The notes beneath the pieces are model-generated. The model had not been told where the DNA came from. It saw nothing but the letters and a program-made list of their open reading frames with translations, and made no database searches. Positions 42,219 through 52,548 of a stretch of DNA of 64,000 nucleotides are shown in pieces. Origin of the DNA: an uncultured Litoreibacter sp. (GTDB lineage: Bacteria; Pseudomonadota; Alphaproteobacteria; Rhodobacterales; Rhodobacteraceae). Positions within the stretch are counted from its first letter, which is position 1; each line of letters begins with the position of its first letter. The stretch is from positions 238,359 to 302,358 of the forward strand of contig CANLVO010000002.1 of assembly GCA_947494645.1 (NCBI GenBank), given 5' to 3'. A program made the translations under genes and the position numbers.

Positions 42219-42833
42219 ATGACCCAAGCCACTTTCTGGGACGGCATTGCCCCCAAATACGCCAAACAACCGATCAAAGATTTAGACGCCTATGAGCAGA
42301 CGATGGAGCGGGTGCGCGACTACCTCTCACCCAGCGACCGCGTGGTCGAACTGGGTTGCGGCACCGGCGCGACCGCGCTGAAGCTGGCGCCGCACGCGGC
42401 CCATATCACCGGCACTGACATCTCGCCGGGCATGATCGCGCAGGCAAACGCGCGGCTGAAGGGCGGCGAAAACGTCAGCTTCCGCACTGCTGCGCCCGAC
42501 GCCCTGACCGACCTAGCGGGCAAGATGGATGTGGTCACCGCCTTCAACCTGATCCACCTGATCCCGGACACGGAAGCGCTGGTGGCGCAGGCCGCAACAC
42601 TGCTGAAACCGGGCGGGCTGTTCATCACCAAAACGCCTTGCCTTGCCCACTTCAACCGGCTGCTTATGCTGGCCATCCCGGTGATGCAGTTCTTTGGAAA
42701 AGCGCCTTACATCAAACGCCTGTCCATCACAGAGCTGGAAGGCGCGATCACCTTCGAGAGCTTTGACATCATTGAAACCGGGTCCTACCCCGCCAAGCCG
42801 CCGAGCCGCTTCATCGTCGCCCGCAAGCGCTAG
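42219..42833 (+). CDS. class I SAM-dependent methyltransferase
   Basis: VVELGCGTGATALKLAPHAAHITGTDIS. Confidence 0.88.
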   Translation: MTQATFWDGIAPKYAKQPIKDLDAYEQTMERVRDYLSPSDRVVELGCGTGATALKLAPHAAHITGTDISPGMIAQANARLKGGENVSFRTAAPDALTDLAGKMDVVTAFNLIHLIPDTEALVAQAATLLKPGGLFITKTPCLAHFNRLLMLAIPVMQFFGKAPYIKRLSITELEGAITFESFDIIETGSYPAKPPSRFIVARKR

Positions 42834-43486
42834 AACGGGGCCTTGGCCTTGAACTCCACGCCGCGCCCGCCCTCGGGGTGGCGCAGCTTCAGGCTTTCGG
42901 CGTGGAGCATCATGCGCGGGTAGTTTTCCCAGCCTTCGGAATAGAACGGGTCACCCACAATCGGGTGGCCCAGCTCTTTCATATGGACGCGCAGCTGGTG
43001 AGACCGGCCCGTTTTGGGAAAGAGGCGCATCCTTGTCATGCCGTCCTTGACCGCCCCGCGTCGCCACTCGGTCAGCGCGGGCTTTCCCGTGTCGAAATTC
43101 ACGTGCTGCAGCGGGCGGTTGGGCCAATCGACGATCAGCGGCAGATCGACGGTGCCGGATTTGTCGACCACCTCGCCATGGACCAGCGCGATATAGGTTT
43201 TCTTGGTGTGCCGTTTCTCGAATTGCAGGCCCAGATGGCGCTGTGCGGCTTTGGTCAACGCGAAGACCATGACGCCTGAGGTATCGCGATCAAGCCGGTG
43301 GACCAGCAGCGCGGTGGGGAAGGCCTTCTGAACGCGGGCGATCAGGCAATCGGCCAGATGCTCCCCCTTGCCCGGCACGGACAAAAGCCCGTGGGGTTTG
43401 TTGACCAGCAAGAGCTCTGCATCCTCGTGGATCACGTCGAGCGGGTCCTGCGGCGGGGTGTACTCACTGCTCATGGCGTTTGTCAT
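42830..43486 (-). CDS. RluA-family pseudouridine synthase
   Basis: LLVNKPHGLLSVPGKG, VHRLDRDTSGVMVFA, GRSHQLRVHMKELGHPIVGD; N-terminal ORF extension over rarD rejected. Confidence 0.9.
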   Translation of the reverse strand: MTNAMSSEYTPPQDPLDVIHEDAELLLVNKPHGLLSVPGKGEHLADCLIARVQKAFPTALLVHRLDRDTSGVMVFALTKAAQRHLGLQFEKRHTKKTYIALVHGEVVDKSGTVDLPLIVDWPNRPLQHVNFDTGKPALTEWRRGAVKDGMTRMRLFPKTGRSHQLRVHMKELGHPIVGDPFYSEGWENYPRMMLHAESLKLRHPEGGRGVEFKAKAPF

Positions 43487-44379
43487 GCCCGCGCCCTTAG
43501 CATGGAGACCGAATAGAGCGCCAGCGCCGCCCAGATCATCGGAAACGCGATGGCGCGGGCCTGCCCGAACGGCTCGTCGAAGACGAAGACCGCGAGGATC
43601 AGGATCATTGTGGGCGTGATGTATTGCATCAGCGCGATGGTGGTCAGCCGCAGCTGTTTGGCGGCATTGGCATACATCATCAGCGGGATGGCGGTGACCG
43701 CGCCAGCGCCCAGCATAAGCCAGACATTGCCCGCAAAGTGGCTTTGACCGGTGCCGCCAAGATAGGCCCAGTACAGCAAGCACGGCACGGCGAGGATCAG
43801 CACCTCGAGGAAGAATCCCTGATTGGGGCCGATCTCGAGCTTGCGTTTGAAGAAGGCGTAGAAGCCCCATGTCAGCGTCAGGCCCAGCCCGGCAATGGGC
43901 AGCTTGCCGGCGTCCCATGCCAGTGTTGCCACCGCCGCTGCGGCCAGTGCGACCGCGACCCATTGCAGGGGCTGCAGTTTCTCTTTCAGCAGCACGAAGC
44001 CCAAGAGGACGGAGAAGAGCGGGTTGATGTAATAGCCCAAGGCGGCCTCCAGCGCGTTGCCGGAGGTGATGGCCCAAACGTAAATGGCCCAATTGAGCGA
44101 CACCAGCGCCGCAGTCAGCGCGGCCAAGGCCAGCGACCGGGGCGAGGTGAGCATGGGGATCAGGCTGCCGGTGCGGCGCATCGCGACGAGCACCGCCCCT
44201 GCAATAGGGACTGACCAGATGATGCGGTGCGCGACGATCTCGACCGGGGGTATGTGGTCGAGCAGCTTCATATAAAGCGGCAGCACGCCCCAGAAGAGGT
44301 AGGTGACCAAGGCCAGCGAAAAACCGGGCAATGTGTCGCCGGAGCTTTTGGGTTGGGGTCTGGCTGCAGGGTTGTCCAT
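43483..44379 (-). CDS. rarD: EamA/RarD family transporter
   Basis: Ten TM, EIVAHRIIWSVPIAG, NPLFSVLLGFVLLKEKL. Confidence 0.83.
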   Translation of the reverse strand: MDNPAARPQPKSSGDTLPGFSLALVTYLFWGVLPLYMKLLDHIPPVEIVAHRIIWSVPIAGAVLVAMRRTGSLIPMLTSPRSLALAALTAALVSLNWAIYVWAITSGNALEAALGYYINPLFSVLLGFVLLKEKLQPLQWVAVALAAAAVATLAWDAGKLPIAGLGLTLTWGFYAFFKRKLEIGPNQGFFLEVLILAVPCLLYWAYLGGTGQSHFAGNVWLMLGAGAVTAIPLMMYANAAKQLRLTTIALMQYITPTMILILAVFVFDEPFGQARAIAFPMIWAALALYSVSMLRARA

Positions 44380-44438
44380 AGCGACCAGACAGCATGCGGG
44401 CCGCCCGGCCACAAGGTCAGATGGCGGCCCGCGAAGCG

Positions 44439-45875
44439 TTAGAAGGACATGAACACACCGAGCGTCGCGCCAACCGTGGTTGCGTCGCCGCTGCCAAGGC
44501 CGTCAACAAACACGTTTGCGGTGGATTGCAGGCCTTTGCCGCCGTCATAGCGGAAGCCCAAATCTAGGCGGCCACGCACGCCGTCATCAAAGGTTGTCAA
44601 CGCGGCACCGCCCAGGGTTTGCCGGGTGTCAGACCAAATGCCAGCAACCCCGCCGGTGACAATGAAGCCCGCCGCCGGACCATCCAAGGGCACCTCAATG
44701 CCCATTCCGAGCGCCACGTCGGTGTAGCTGATGGATTGCGCCGCAACTGCCGTAGCGGCGCTGTCGACATAGGCATCCTGCTCATCACGGACGTAGCTGA
44801 CATCCACTCCGGGCAGGAGCGTGTAGCCGGCCTGATCCCAACGGCCTTCGAGGCCGAGGCTTGCGAGCCATCTGTCGCCGTCGAAATCGCCGCTGGCGCC
44901 ACCGGGGGTGGAGGTCTCGTTGTCGGTTTGACCATAGAGCAGCCGCCCTTCAGCGAAGAGCTGATGATCGCCAATCTGCGTTGCGAAATAGGGACCGATG
45001 AGCCAGCCATTGCCGGAAGTTTCTGTACCGTCGGTCAGCGTGTCCTCGGCATAGTCAAACTGAAGCATGGCACCGATCACGGCGTTTTTGCCGACCTGAA
45101 AATGTGCCCCGAAGGCGCCGAGGTAGTATTCCTGGTCGCCAAAGTCGGTATCGGTAAAGCTGCCTTGGATCGCGCCCCAGACCGGGCCAGCGGCCACAGT
45201 GCTCAGGTCGAACACGCCGCGGCCTTGGCTGACCTCTGCCGCGAAAGCGCCGCCGATTCGACCGTCAACAAAACGCACCACATCTGGCTGGTTTTGCACC
45301 AGCGAGCGCGCGCGGTTTGCGAGGAACTGGGCTGTCGCGGCCGGAGCGCCAGTGCTGGATGGTGGTGCGGTGAATGTCAGTGTGCCGGATACAGTGAAGG
45401 ATCGGTTTCTGGGGGGATCATTCGAAGGAAAGGTCCCACAGAAACTATTTACGGCAGAAGTCGCGTCATAGGAGATAACAATCTGACCATCGGCAATCGC
45501 ACCGGCAAGCACAGCCTGTGGCACGGTAATGGTCGATGTGCTGCTGACACAGTCGGCGCCTCCAGTGTTGCCAAATGAACCTACATTTACGCCATCAAAG
45601 AAAACTTCAGTGGTTTCCGTAAAGAAGGAAAAGTCTCCCAGGAAATTCACAGCAAAAGTTCCGTCCGTTGATGTCGTCGTCGGAACACCGGTTAGCGTCG
45701 TTGTCGCTGTTCCGCCCGTAGTGGTGCTGAACACTTCCGGGACTGGAATAGACTGCGCGGAGGCCCCTGCGGTAAGGCCGAAAAGACAAGCCCCCGCAAC
45801 CAAGAAGTGTTTGACCCGAGTGGACGCCAGATACAGCAAAGACTCCGGAGTTTTCCGGTTGAGACAATAGTTCAT
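44439..45875 (-). CDS. autotransporter-type outer-membrane beta-barrel protein with short passenger
   Basis: Signal peptide (FGLTAGASAQ), Thr/Ser-rich N-part, barrel-like C-half ending in aromatic F (GVFMSF). Confidence 0.75.
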   Translation of the reverse strand: MNYCLNRKTPESLLYLASTRVKHFLVAGACLFGLTAGASAQSIPVPEVFSTTTGGTATTTLTGVPTTTSTDGTFAVNFLGDFSFFTETTEVFFDGVNVGSFGNTGGADCVSSTSTITVPQAVLAGAIADGQIVISYDATSAVNSFCGTFPSNDPPRNRSFTVSGTLTFTAPPSSTGAPAATAQFLANRARSLVQNQPDVVRFVDGRIGGAFAAEVSQGRGVFDLSTVAAGPVWGAIQGSFTDTDFGDQEYYLGAFGAHFQVGKNAVIGAMLQFDYAEDTLTDGTETSGNGWLIGPYFATQIGDHQLFAEGRLLYGQTDNETSTPGGASGDFDGDRWLASLGLEGRWDQAGYTLLPGVDVSYVRDEQDAYVDSAATAVAAQSISYTDVALGMGIEVPLDGPAAGFIVTGGVAGIWSDTRQTLGGAALTTFDDGVRGRLDLGFRYDGGKGLQSTANVFVDGLGSGDATTVGATLGVFMSF

Positions 45876-46214
45876 GAATGCTCCCCAGCAGTTCGACTTT
45901 TAAATTTTACTAAAAGGTAAAGACGGTGCCGGCAGACAAATAGTCAACAAAAGGTTAACGGATCGTATGATTGTTTCCATATATCTGGGCAGAGTTACCC
46001 TAGGGCAACAGGTTATGGGGTGGCGATCAAGATATTGTGGTTTTTGCCTTTCGGTCGCCCCTCGTGGGGTTTCTTGAACCACCGGGGACGAAACTGCTGG
46101 TCCCAAAACGAAGGTCGCTTTGAGTTTCGTTCTTGTTCGCAAGGAATTGCTTTGTTTTGAAAAGCGATCCTTCCGCGCCGCAGGCCGGAGCCGAAGGCTT
46201 GAAATCAGAGACGA

Positions 46215-48662
46215 CTAAACCTTCACACGCTCAGAGGTTGGGTCGTAAAACGGCTTGGAGGACACTTCCGCCTCAACCATGCGGCCCGCGACGTCGATCG
46301 TGTAGGTGTCTGCCAACACATCGGCCAGTTTCTCGTCCGGGCATTGGATATAGCCCATGCCCATGGCCGCGCCTTCCGCATGCCCGTAGGCGCCGGACGT
46401 CAGGTAACCCGCCAACTCGCCGTTCCGAAATACTGGCTCGGCGTGGTACAACAAAGGCTCGGGATCGGTCAGCTTGAATTGCAAAAGCCGCATTTGCAGG
46501 CCCTCGTCCTGCTTCTTCAGGATCGCGTCGCGGCCCATATAGTCCGGCTTGTCCTTCTTGACGGCGAAGCCCAGCCCCGCCTCCATCACATGGTCTTCGG
46601 ATGTGATGTCGTGGCCGAAATGGCGGAAGCCTTTTTCGATCCGGCAGGTGTCCATCATATGCATCCCGCAGAGGCGCATGCCGAATTGCTCGCCCGCCTC
46701 GGCCAGCGTTTCGAACACATGACCCGCCATGTCAGAGGACACGTAGACCTCCCAGCCCAGCTCCCCCACATAGGTGACGCGGTGGACGCGGGCGAGGCCC
46801 ATGCCGATCTCTACATGCTGTGCGGTGCCGAACGGGTTCGTGTCATTGCTGAAGTCATTGGGGCTGACGGCCTCCAGCAGCTTGCGGGAGTTCGGGCCCA
46901 TGATCGCCAGCACGCCTTCGGCGGCAGTCGTGTCGGTGATGACCACGTCGAAGTTCTTCTCGCGCGCGATGCGTTCCATCCACGTCTGATCCGCCAGCCG
47001 CGTGGCGGCGGGGGTGACGACGAGATATTCGTATTCCTCCAGCCGGGTGACAGTCACATCGGCCTCGATCCCGGCTTTGGAATTGAGGAACTGGGTGTAG
47101 ACGATCTTGCCGTTGGGCACAGAGTAATTGCCGCCGCCCACGTAGTTCATGAACGCCTCGGCGTCCCAACCCGCGACGCGGATTTTGCCGAAGGAGGACA
47201 TGTCGTACATGCCGACGTTCTGGCGCACGGCCATATGTTCCTCGCGCACATTGTCGAAGAAATTCTGGCGCTGCCACGAGTATTCGTAGACCGGTTCCTG
47301 GTTGCCGCGCGCGAACCAGTTGGCGCGTTCCCAGCCTGCCAGCTCGCCAAAACACGCGCCGCGTTCCTTGAGGTGCTGGTGGAAGGGCGAGCGGCGTACG
47401 CCACGGGCGGTTTTCTTTTGTAGATAGGGGAAGTGGTCGGCGTAAAGCAGACCAAGCGTTTCTTTGGAGCGCTCGAAGAGGTAGGTCTTGTTGCCTTGGA
47501 AGGGTTGCATTCGGGAGATGTCCACGTCGCCGAGATCGAACGGCTTTTCGCCCGCGTCCATCCACTGTGCCAGCGCTTGGCCGGCACCGCCCGCGGATTG
47601 GATGCCGATGGAGTTGAAGCCTGCGGCGACCCAGAAATTGTCCAGCTCAGGCGCAAGGCCAAGGTGGTAGGCGTCGTCTGGGGTGAAGGATTCCGGCCCG
47701 TTGAAGAACGTGTGAATGCCCGCCTCGGCCAGCATCGGCAGACGTTCGACGGCGGCCTCTAGGATCGGCTCAAAATGGTCGAAATCCTCGGGCAGCTGGT
47801 CAAATTCGAAGTCTTTGGGGATGTCGAGGGTCCACGGCTTGGACACCGGCTCAAACGCGCCGAGCAGCATTTTGCCCGCATCTTCCTTGTAGTAGGCGCA
47901 TTCGTCAGGCACCCGCAGCACCGGCATTTGGGTGAGATTGGGGATGGATTCCGTGACGATGTAGAAATGCTCGCAGGCATGGAGCGGCACGTTGACGCCC
48001 GCCATCTTGCCGACCGAATGGCCCCACATGCCGCCGCAATTGACCACGTGGTCTGCGGTGATCTGGCCTGTCTCGCCGTTCTTGTCTTCCCATGTCACCC
48101 CCGTGACACGGCGGCCTTCTTTCTGGATCGCGGTGACCAGATAGCCTTCCTTCACCAGCGCCCCGTTCTGGCGGGCGCCCTTGGCCAAGGCCTGCGCGAT
48201 GTTGGCCGGGTCGCCTTGGCCGTCGAGCGGCAGGTAGACCCCGCCCACGACGCCGTCGATATTGATGTGCTCGTAGCGCTTCTTGACCTCGTCGGGGGAG
48301 ATCGGCTCCGCCTCGACCCCGAATGATCGCGCCATAGCAGCTTGACGGCTGATCTCTTCCTGACGCTCTTCGGTCAGGGCCACAGTGATCGACCCGCACC
48401 GTTTGAAGCCGGTCTCAACGCCAGTCTCGGCGGCCAAATCGCCGTACAGTTCTTGGGAATATTTCGCCAGCTTCGTCATGTTCTTGGTCGCGCGAAGCTG
48501 CGCGATGAGGCCAGCGGCGTGCCATGTGGTGCCGGAGGTCAACTGCTTGCGCTCCAGCAACACGATGTCCTTCCAGCCCTGCTTGGCCAGATGGTAGGCC
48601 ACCGAACAACCAATAACCCCGCCGCCAATGATGACGACGCGTGCTTTAGTGGGAAGGCTCAT
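46215..48662 (-). CDS. FAD-dependent DAO-GcvT fusion (dimethylglycine/sarcosine dehydrogenase-like), paralogue 1
   Basis: VVIIGGGVIGCSVAYHLAKQGWKDIVLLERKQLTSGTTWHAAG; C-terminal GcvT aminomethyltransferase-like half (ELGWEVYVSSD). Confidence 0.88.
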   Translation of the reverse strand: MSLPTKARVVIIGGGVIGCSVAYHLAKQGWKDIVLLERKQLTSGTTWHAAGLIAQLRATKNMTKLAKYSQELYGDLAAETGVETGFKRCGSITVALTEERQEEISRQAAMARSFGVEAEPISPDEVKKRYEHINIDGVVGGVYLPLDGQGDPANIAQALAKGARQNGALVKEGYLVTAIQKEGRRVTGVTWEDKNGETGQITADHVVNCGGMWGHSVGKMAGVNVPLHACEHFYIVTESIPNLTQMPVLRVPDECAYYKEDAGKMLLGAFEPVSKPWTLDIPKDFEFDQLPEDFDHFEPILEAAVERLPMLAEAGIHTFFNGPESFTPDDAYHLGLAPELDNFWVAAGFNSIGIQSAGGAGQALAQWMDAGEKPFDLGDVDISRMQPFQGNKTYLFERSKETLGLLYADHFPYLQKKTARGVRRSPFHQHLKERGACFGELAGWERANWFARGNQEPVYEYSWQRQNFFDNVREEHMAVRQNVGMYDMSSFGKIRVAGWDAEAFMNYVGGGNYSVPNGKIVYTQFLNSKAGIEADVTVTRLEEYEYLVVTPAATRLADQTWMERIAREKNFDVVITDTTAAEGVLAIMGPNSRKLLEAVSPNDFSNDTNPFGTAQHVEIGMGLARVHRVTYVGELGWEVYVSSDMAGHVFETLAEAGEQFGMRLCGMHMMDTCRIEKGFRHFGHDITSEDHVMEAGLGFAVKKDKPDYMGRDAILKKQDEGLQMRLLQFKLTDPEPLLYHAEPVFRNGELAGYLTSGAYGHAEGAAMGMGYIQCPDEKLADVLADTYTIDVAGRMVEAEVSSKPFYDPTSERVKV

Positions 48663-49114
48663 GGGTACATCTCCGAGAATTTGGCTTTGTAGAGGGCGAT
48701 CATTTCGTCCTCGGTCGCACCAGTGTCATAAGGGGGTGTCGTCAGGGGCTTCACCTCTGAGACGTTGATTTTCACGATCAGGTTCATGCGGTCGCACAAC
48801 TCGCCCCAGACCTCGTGGAATTGGGGGTAGAGCGCGTCGAATTCCTTGGTGTCACGGCGCACCATGGCAGCCTGCCCGCGCAAACGCGCGCCCTTGCGGG
48901 TGAAGGCGTCGACAAAGTTGATCTCGCATTCGGGGTTGTGGGTCAGGTTGGTGACGGTTTGCGGCGACCGGATTTCGCCAAAGGCGATGGTGGTGTCATC
49001 GACCACCAGAAACGTGCCCTTGGGGCTGACCGATGGCCTGCCGCCCGGTGTCACAGTGGCGATGTTGCCCAACCGCCAGCGGGTGATCAGCTCTTGAGTT
49101 TGCTTGGGGATCAT
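48659..49114 (-). CDS. pyridoxamine 5'-phosphate oxidase family protein
   Basis: ATVTPGGRPSVSPKGTFLVVDDTTIAFGEIRSPQT; start trimmed to ATG overlapping the upstream stop. Confidence 0.8.
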   Translation of the reverse strand: MIPKQTQELITRWRLGNIATVTPGGRPSVSPKGTFLVVDDTTIAFGEIRSPQTVTNLTHNPECEINFVDAFTRKGARLRGQAAMVRRDTKEFDALYPQFHEVWGELCDRMNLIVKINVSEVKPLTTPPYDTGATEDEMIALYKAKFSEMYP

Positions 49115-49983
49115 GCCGAAAACCTTCGCGCCAGCTCGGCGATATGGGCAGGTCCCACCTCGCAGCATCCGCCAATCAGCGTGGCCCCTTTCGACGCCCA
49201 GTCCTCCGCAAACTTGGCATAGGCCTCGGGCCCCAGATCGGTACGTGCGCTCAGCAAATCAACGGTGGCCCCGATTTTGTTGAAGCTGTCTGAGATGCCT
49301 GTGAACCCGTTCGCGTAGGCCCCAACAGGCCGCCCACATTCCGCCAATTCCGGCAGGGCTTGGCTGACGGCTTCAGGCACGGAACAGTTGATCAGCACGA
49401 CCGCAGGGTCGTATTCCGCCAGCAACGGCAGCACGTCTCGCAGCGGCTCGCCAGAGCGCAGAAGGGTGCCGTTTTCATCGCTCACCGACAAGGCCAGCCA
49501 CACCGGCTTGCCGGTGACGCCCAATCCCATCAGCGCACCTTTGGCCTGATCGACGGAGGCCATGGTCTCCGCAATATGCGCATCAACGTAAGGCGATTGG
49601 CGTTCGGCCAATTCTGCATAGGCCTCCGCCGCGCGTTCCGATGGCGGCGCCAGATGTGGTTGGTAGGAAAAGCCTAACGGCCCGACCGAACCCAATACGT
49701 CGCCTGACCCATGCGCATCCCGCGCCTCGACTGCGATCTGGCAGGCCAGATCGGTCAGCCGCTTCAGGCTGTCGGCGATGTTGTGCTTCTCCAGCCGGTC
49801 GGGCAGCACGCCGTAAGTGTTGGTGGTCGCGACCTGCGCCCCGGCAGCGAAGTAGTCGTCATGCACCGCGCGCACGATTTCAGGCGCTTCCAAAAGCGCT
49901 TGGGTTGCCCAAAGACCGGTCGCGCGGCCCATGCGGGCCACCAGCTCTTGGCCCATGCCGCCATCCAAAACGGTAACGCTCAT
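49111..49983 (-). CDS. homocysteine S-methyltransferase family protein
   Basis: VLDGGMGQELVAR, TTNTYGVLPDRL, zinc site GGCCEVGPAHI. Confidence 0.88.
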   Translation of the reverse strand: MSVTVLDGGMGQELVARMGRATGLWATQALLEAPEIVRAVHDDYFAAGAQVATTNTYGVLPDRLEKHNIADSLKRLTDLACQIAVEARDAHGSGDVLGSVGPLGFSYQPHLAPPSERAAEAYAELAERQSPYVDAHIAETMASVDQAKGALMGLGVTGKPVWLALSVSDENGTLLRSGEPLRDVLPLLAEYDPAVVLINCSVPEAVSQALPELAECGRPVGAYANGFTGISDSFNKIGATVDLLSARTDLGPEAYAKFAEDWASKGATLIGGCCEVGPAHIAELARRFSA

Positions 49984-50083
49984 TCAAAGCTCCAATCGCC
50001 GCGCAGCGGCGCCACCGATGGTGACGTGCGCAGCGCGGAAGGGAGGCGGGAGGGCCCGCCCTCGATCAAGATCGAGACGCCGA

Positions 50084-52537
50084 TCATGCGCGGATACGCT
50101 CGTTTTCGGGGTCCCACAGCGGCGCGTCTTCCTGCACCACGGCGCGGCATTTCTTGCCGAAGATTTCCACCTCCAGCTCGGTGCCCGGCTTGGCCGCTGC
50201 GGTTTTGACCACGCCCAAGGCGACGGATTTGTTGATTCGGTGGCCCCAGTCGCCCGAGGTGGTTTCGCCCACGATCTCGTCGCCCATCCAGACAGGCGAC
50301 ATGTAGGGCGCGTCCATCTCATCGGCTTCCACGATCAGCGTCACGAAGCCTTTCTTGGGGCCTTGCTGCTGTTCGTTGGCCAGCGCCGCTTTGCCGGGGA
50401 AGTCCTGCTCTTTATTCAGGCGCAGGAAGCGGTCCAGACCGCCTTCCAAAAGCGTGTAGTCGGTCGACAAGTCGCCCTTCCAAGTCCGGTAGCCTTTCTC
50501 GATCCGCATCGAGTTCAGCGCGTACATCCCGAACGGGGCCGCACCGGCGGCGCGGATGGCGTCGTAGACGGCAGGGCTATCCTCGAACGAGGTGTGCACC
50601 TCCCAGCCCAACTCGCCTGCGAAGGAGATGCGGAACAGTTTGGCGGGTTTGCCTGCAACAGTGGCGTCCTGAATGGTCAACCAGCCGCTTTCGAGATCTG
50701 CGCCTTCGGTGATCCCCGCCAGCATTTCGCGCGACTTTGGCCCGGTCAGCAGGTGAGTGGACCAGTCGGTGGTGATATCTTTCAGCTCTAGCGAGCCGTC
50801 GGCTGGCAGGCGGTTTTGCAGGTACTCAAAATCATGCCATTGCGCGACGGCGGCGGTCATGATCCAGAAATCATCCTCGCCCCAGCGAATGATGGTCACC
50901 TCGGTGACGATGCGGCCCCGGCTATCAGTGAAGTAGCCAAGGTTCATGCGACCCGCCTTCGGCAGCGCGCCCGCAATCTGCGTGCGCAGCCATTCGGCGG
51001 CGCCTTCACCTTTCAACGTATAGCGGGAGAAGCCCGGCATATCGAGCACGCCTGCGGAGTTGGTGCAGGCCTCGACCTCGCGCTTGATCCCCGCCTCCCA
51101 TGGACCCGCGCGGCCCCAGGTCTGTGTCGCATCTTCAGACGTGTCTTCGCCGTCCGCAGCAAACCAGTTGGCGCGTTCCCAGCCGTTATAAGCGCCCATT
51201 TGCGCACCTGATGCCAGCAAGGTTGCATGGTTGGGCGACAGCTTTTTGTCGCGGCCTGCGGGCCATTCGTGATGCGGGAAGTGCATCGCATATTCGTGGC
51301 CGTAGGTTTCCAACGCCTTGGCGTGGCAATAGTCGTGGTCGGCGTAGTCGGTGTAGCGGCGCGGATCGACGGACCACATGTCCATCTCCGTCTCGCCATG
51401 CATGATCCATTCCGACAGCACCTTGCCCGCGCCGCCGCCTTGGGCGATGCCGAAGGTGAAGGAGTGGCCTTCGAACGCGTTTTTAACACCCGGCATTGGG
51501 CCGATCATCGGCAAGCCGTCGGGCGCATACGGGATAGGCCCGTTGATATTGCGCTCGACGCCGCCTTCGCCCAGCAGCGGCAGGCGTTCCATGGCGTCCT
51601 CGATGTAGAATTCCAGACGCTCCAGATCATCAGGGTACAGCTGGAAAGAGAAATCTTCCGGCATCGGGTCCTCAGGCGTGACCCAATGCGCCTTACAGTT
51701 ACGCTCATACGGGCCGAGGTTCAGGCCGTACTTGTCCTGACGCAGGTAGTAGCTGATGTCGGGGTCGCGGATCATGGGCATCTTGTGGCCCTGCTCCTTG
51801 GTCCAGGCTTCCAGCTCGGGCAGTTGGCCGGTCAGGAAATACTGGTGCGACATGACAACCATCGGCACGGTGCGGCCGCCGAAAGGTTTGAACATCTCGC
51901 CCACGCGCTGCGCGTAGTAGCCTGCGCAGTTGACGATCTTCTCGCAGCGGATCTCGCCTTTATCGGTTTTTACGATCCACTCGTCGCCGTCACGGTCGAT
52001 GGATGTGACCGGGCAGAAACGCTCGATGCGGCCGCCTGCGTCACGTGCGCCTTTGGCCAAGGCCTGGGTCAGCTGTGCCGGGTCAATGTCGCCGTCGAGG
52101 GGATCCCACAGGCCGCCTGCCAGATCATGGGTTTCCATGAACGGGTTGTGCACGCGCAGCTCTTCGGGGGTGCAGATATCCATCTGCAGGCCTTGGTAGC
52201 GCGCTTGGGAGGCGATCTTTTCGAACTCCTGCATCCGCTCTTTGCTATGCGCCAGACGGATCGCGCCGGTGACGTGGTAGTTCATCGGGTAATCGACGTC
52301 GTCCGCCAGCGTGCGGTACATCTCAAGCCCGAAGCGCTGCATGTTCATCACCGCCCAGTTGGGCGCGAAGTTGGGGCAGTTGCCTGCGGCGTGCCATGTG
52401 GAGCCTGCGGTCAGCTCGTTTTTCTCCAGCAACACGCAGTCTTTCCAGCCCGCCTTGGCCAGATGGTACAGGGTCGAGGTGCCGACGACGCCGCCACCGA
52501 TGATGACCACGCGGGCCGTAGTTGGAAAATCAGACAT
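50084..52537 (-). CDS. FAD-dependent DAO-GcvT fusion (dimethylglycine/sarcosine dehydrogenase-like), paralogue 2
   Basis: VVIIGGGVVGTSTLYHLAKAGWKDCVLLEKNELTAGSTWHAAGNCP; C-terminal GcvT-like half. Confidence 0.88.
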   Translation of the reverse strand: MSDFPTTARVVIIGGGVVGTSTLYHLAKAGWKDCVLLEKNELTAGSTWHAAGNCPNFAPNWAVMNMQRFGLEMYRTLADDVDYPMNYHVTGAIRLAHSKERMQEFEKIASQARYQGLQMDICTPEELRVHNPFMETHDLAGGLWDPLDGDIDPAQLTQALAKGARDAGGRIERFCPVTSIDRDGDEWIVKTDKGEIRCEKIVNCAGYYAQRVGEMFKPFGGRTVPMVVMSHQYFLTGQLPELEAWTKEQGHKMPMIRDPDISYYLRQDKYGLNLGPYERNCKAHWVTPEDPMPEDFSFQLYPDDLERLEFYIEDAMERLPLLGEGGVERNINGPIPYAPDGLPMIGPMPGVKNAFEGHSFTFGIAQGGGAGKVLSEWIMHGETEMDMWSVDPRRYTDYADHDYCHAKALETYGHEYAMHFPHHEWPAGRDKKLSPNHATLLASGAQMGAYNGWERANWFAADGEDTSEDATQTWGRAGPWEAGIKREVEACTNSAGVLDMPGFSRYTLKGEGAAEWLRTQIAGALPKAGRMNLGYFTDSRGRIVTEVTIIRWGEDDFWIMTAAVAQWHDFEYLQNRLPADGSLELKDITTDWSTHLLTGPKSREMLAGITEGADLESGWLTIQDATVAGKPAKLFRISFAGELGWEVHTSFEDSPAVYDAIRAAGAAPFGMYALNSMRIEKGYRTWKGDLSTDYTLLEGGLDRFLRLNKEQDFPGKAALANEQQQGPKKGFVTLIVEADEMDAPYMSPVWMGDEIVGETTSGDWGHRINKSVALGVVKTAAAKPGTELEVEIFGKKCRAVVQEDAPLWDPENERIRA

Positions 52538-52548
52538 GAACGTCTCCC

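Noticed and set aside
43487-44395. N-terminal extension of the RluA ORF over rarD
   Set aside because: Arg/Ala/Gly-rich shadow translation; real start is the ATGA overlap at 43486.
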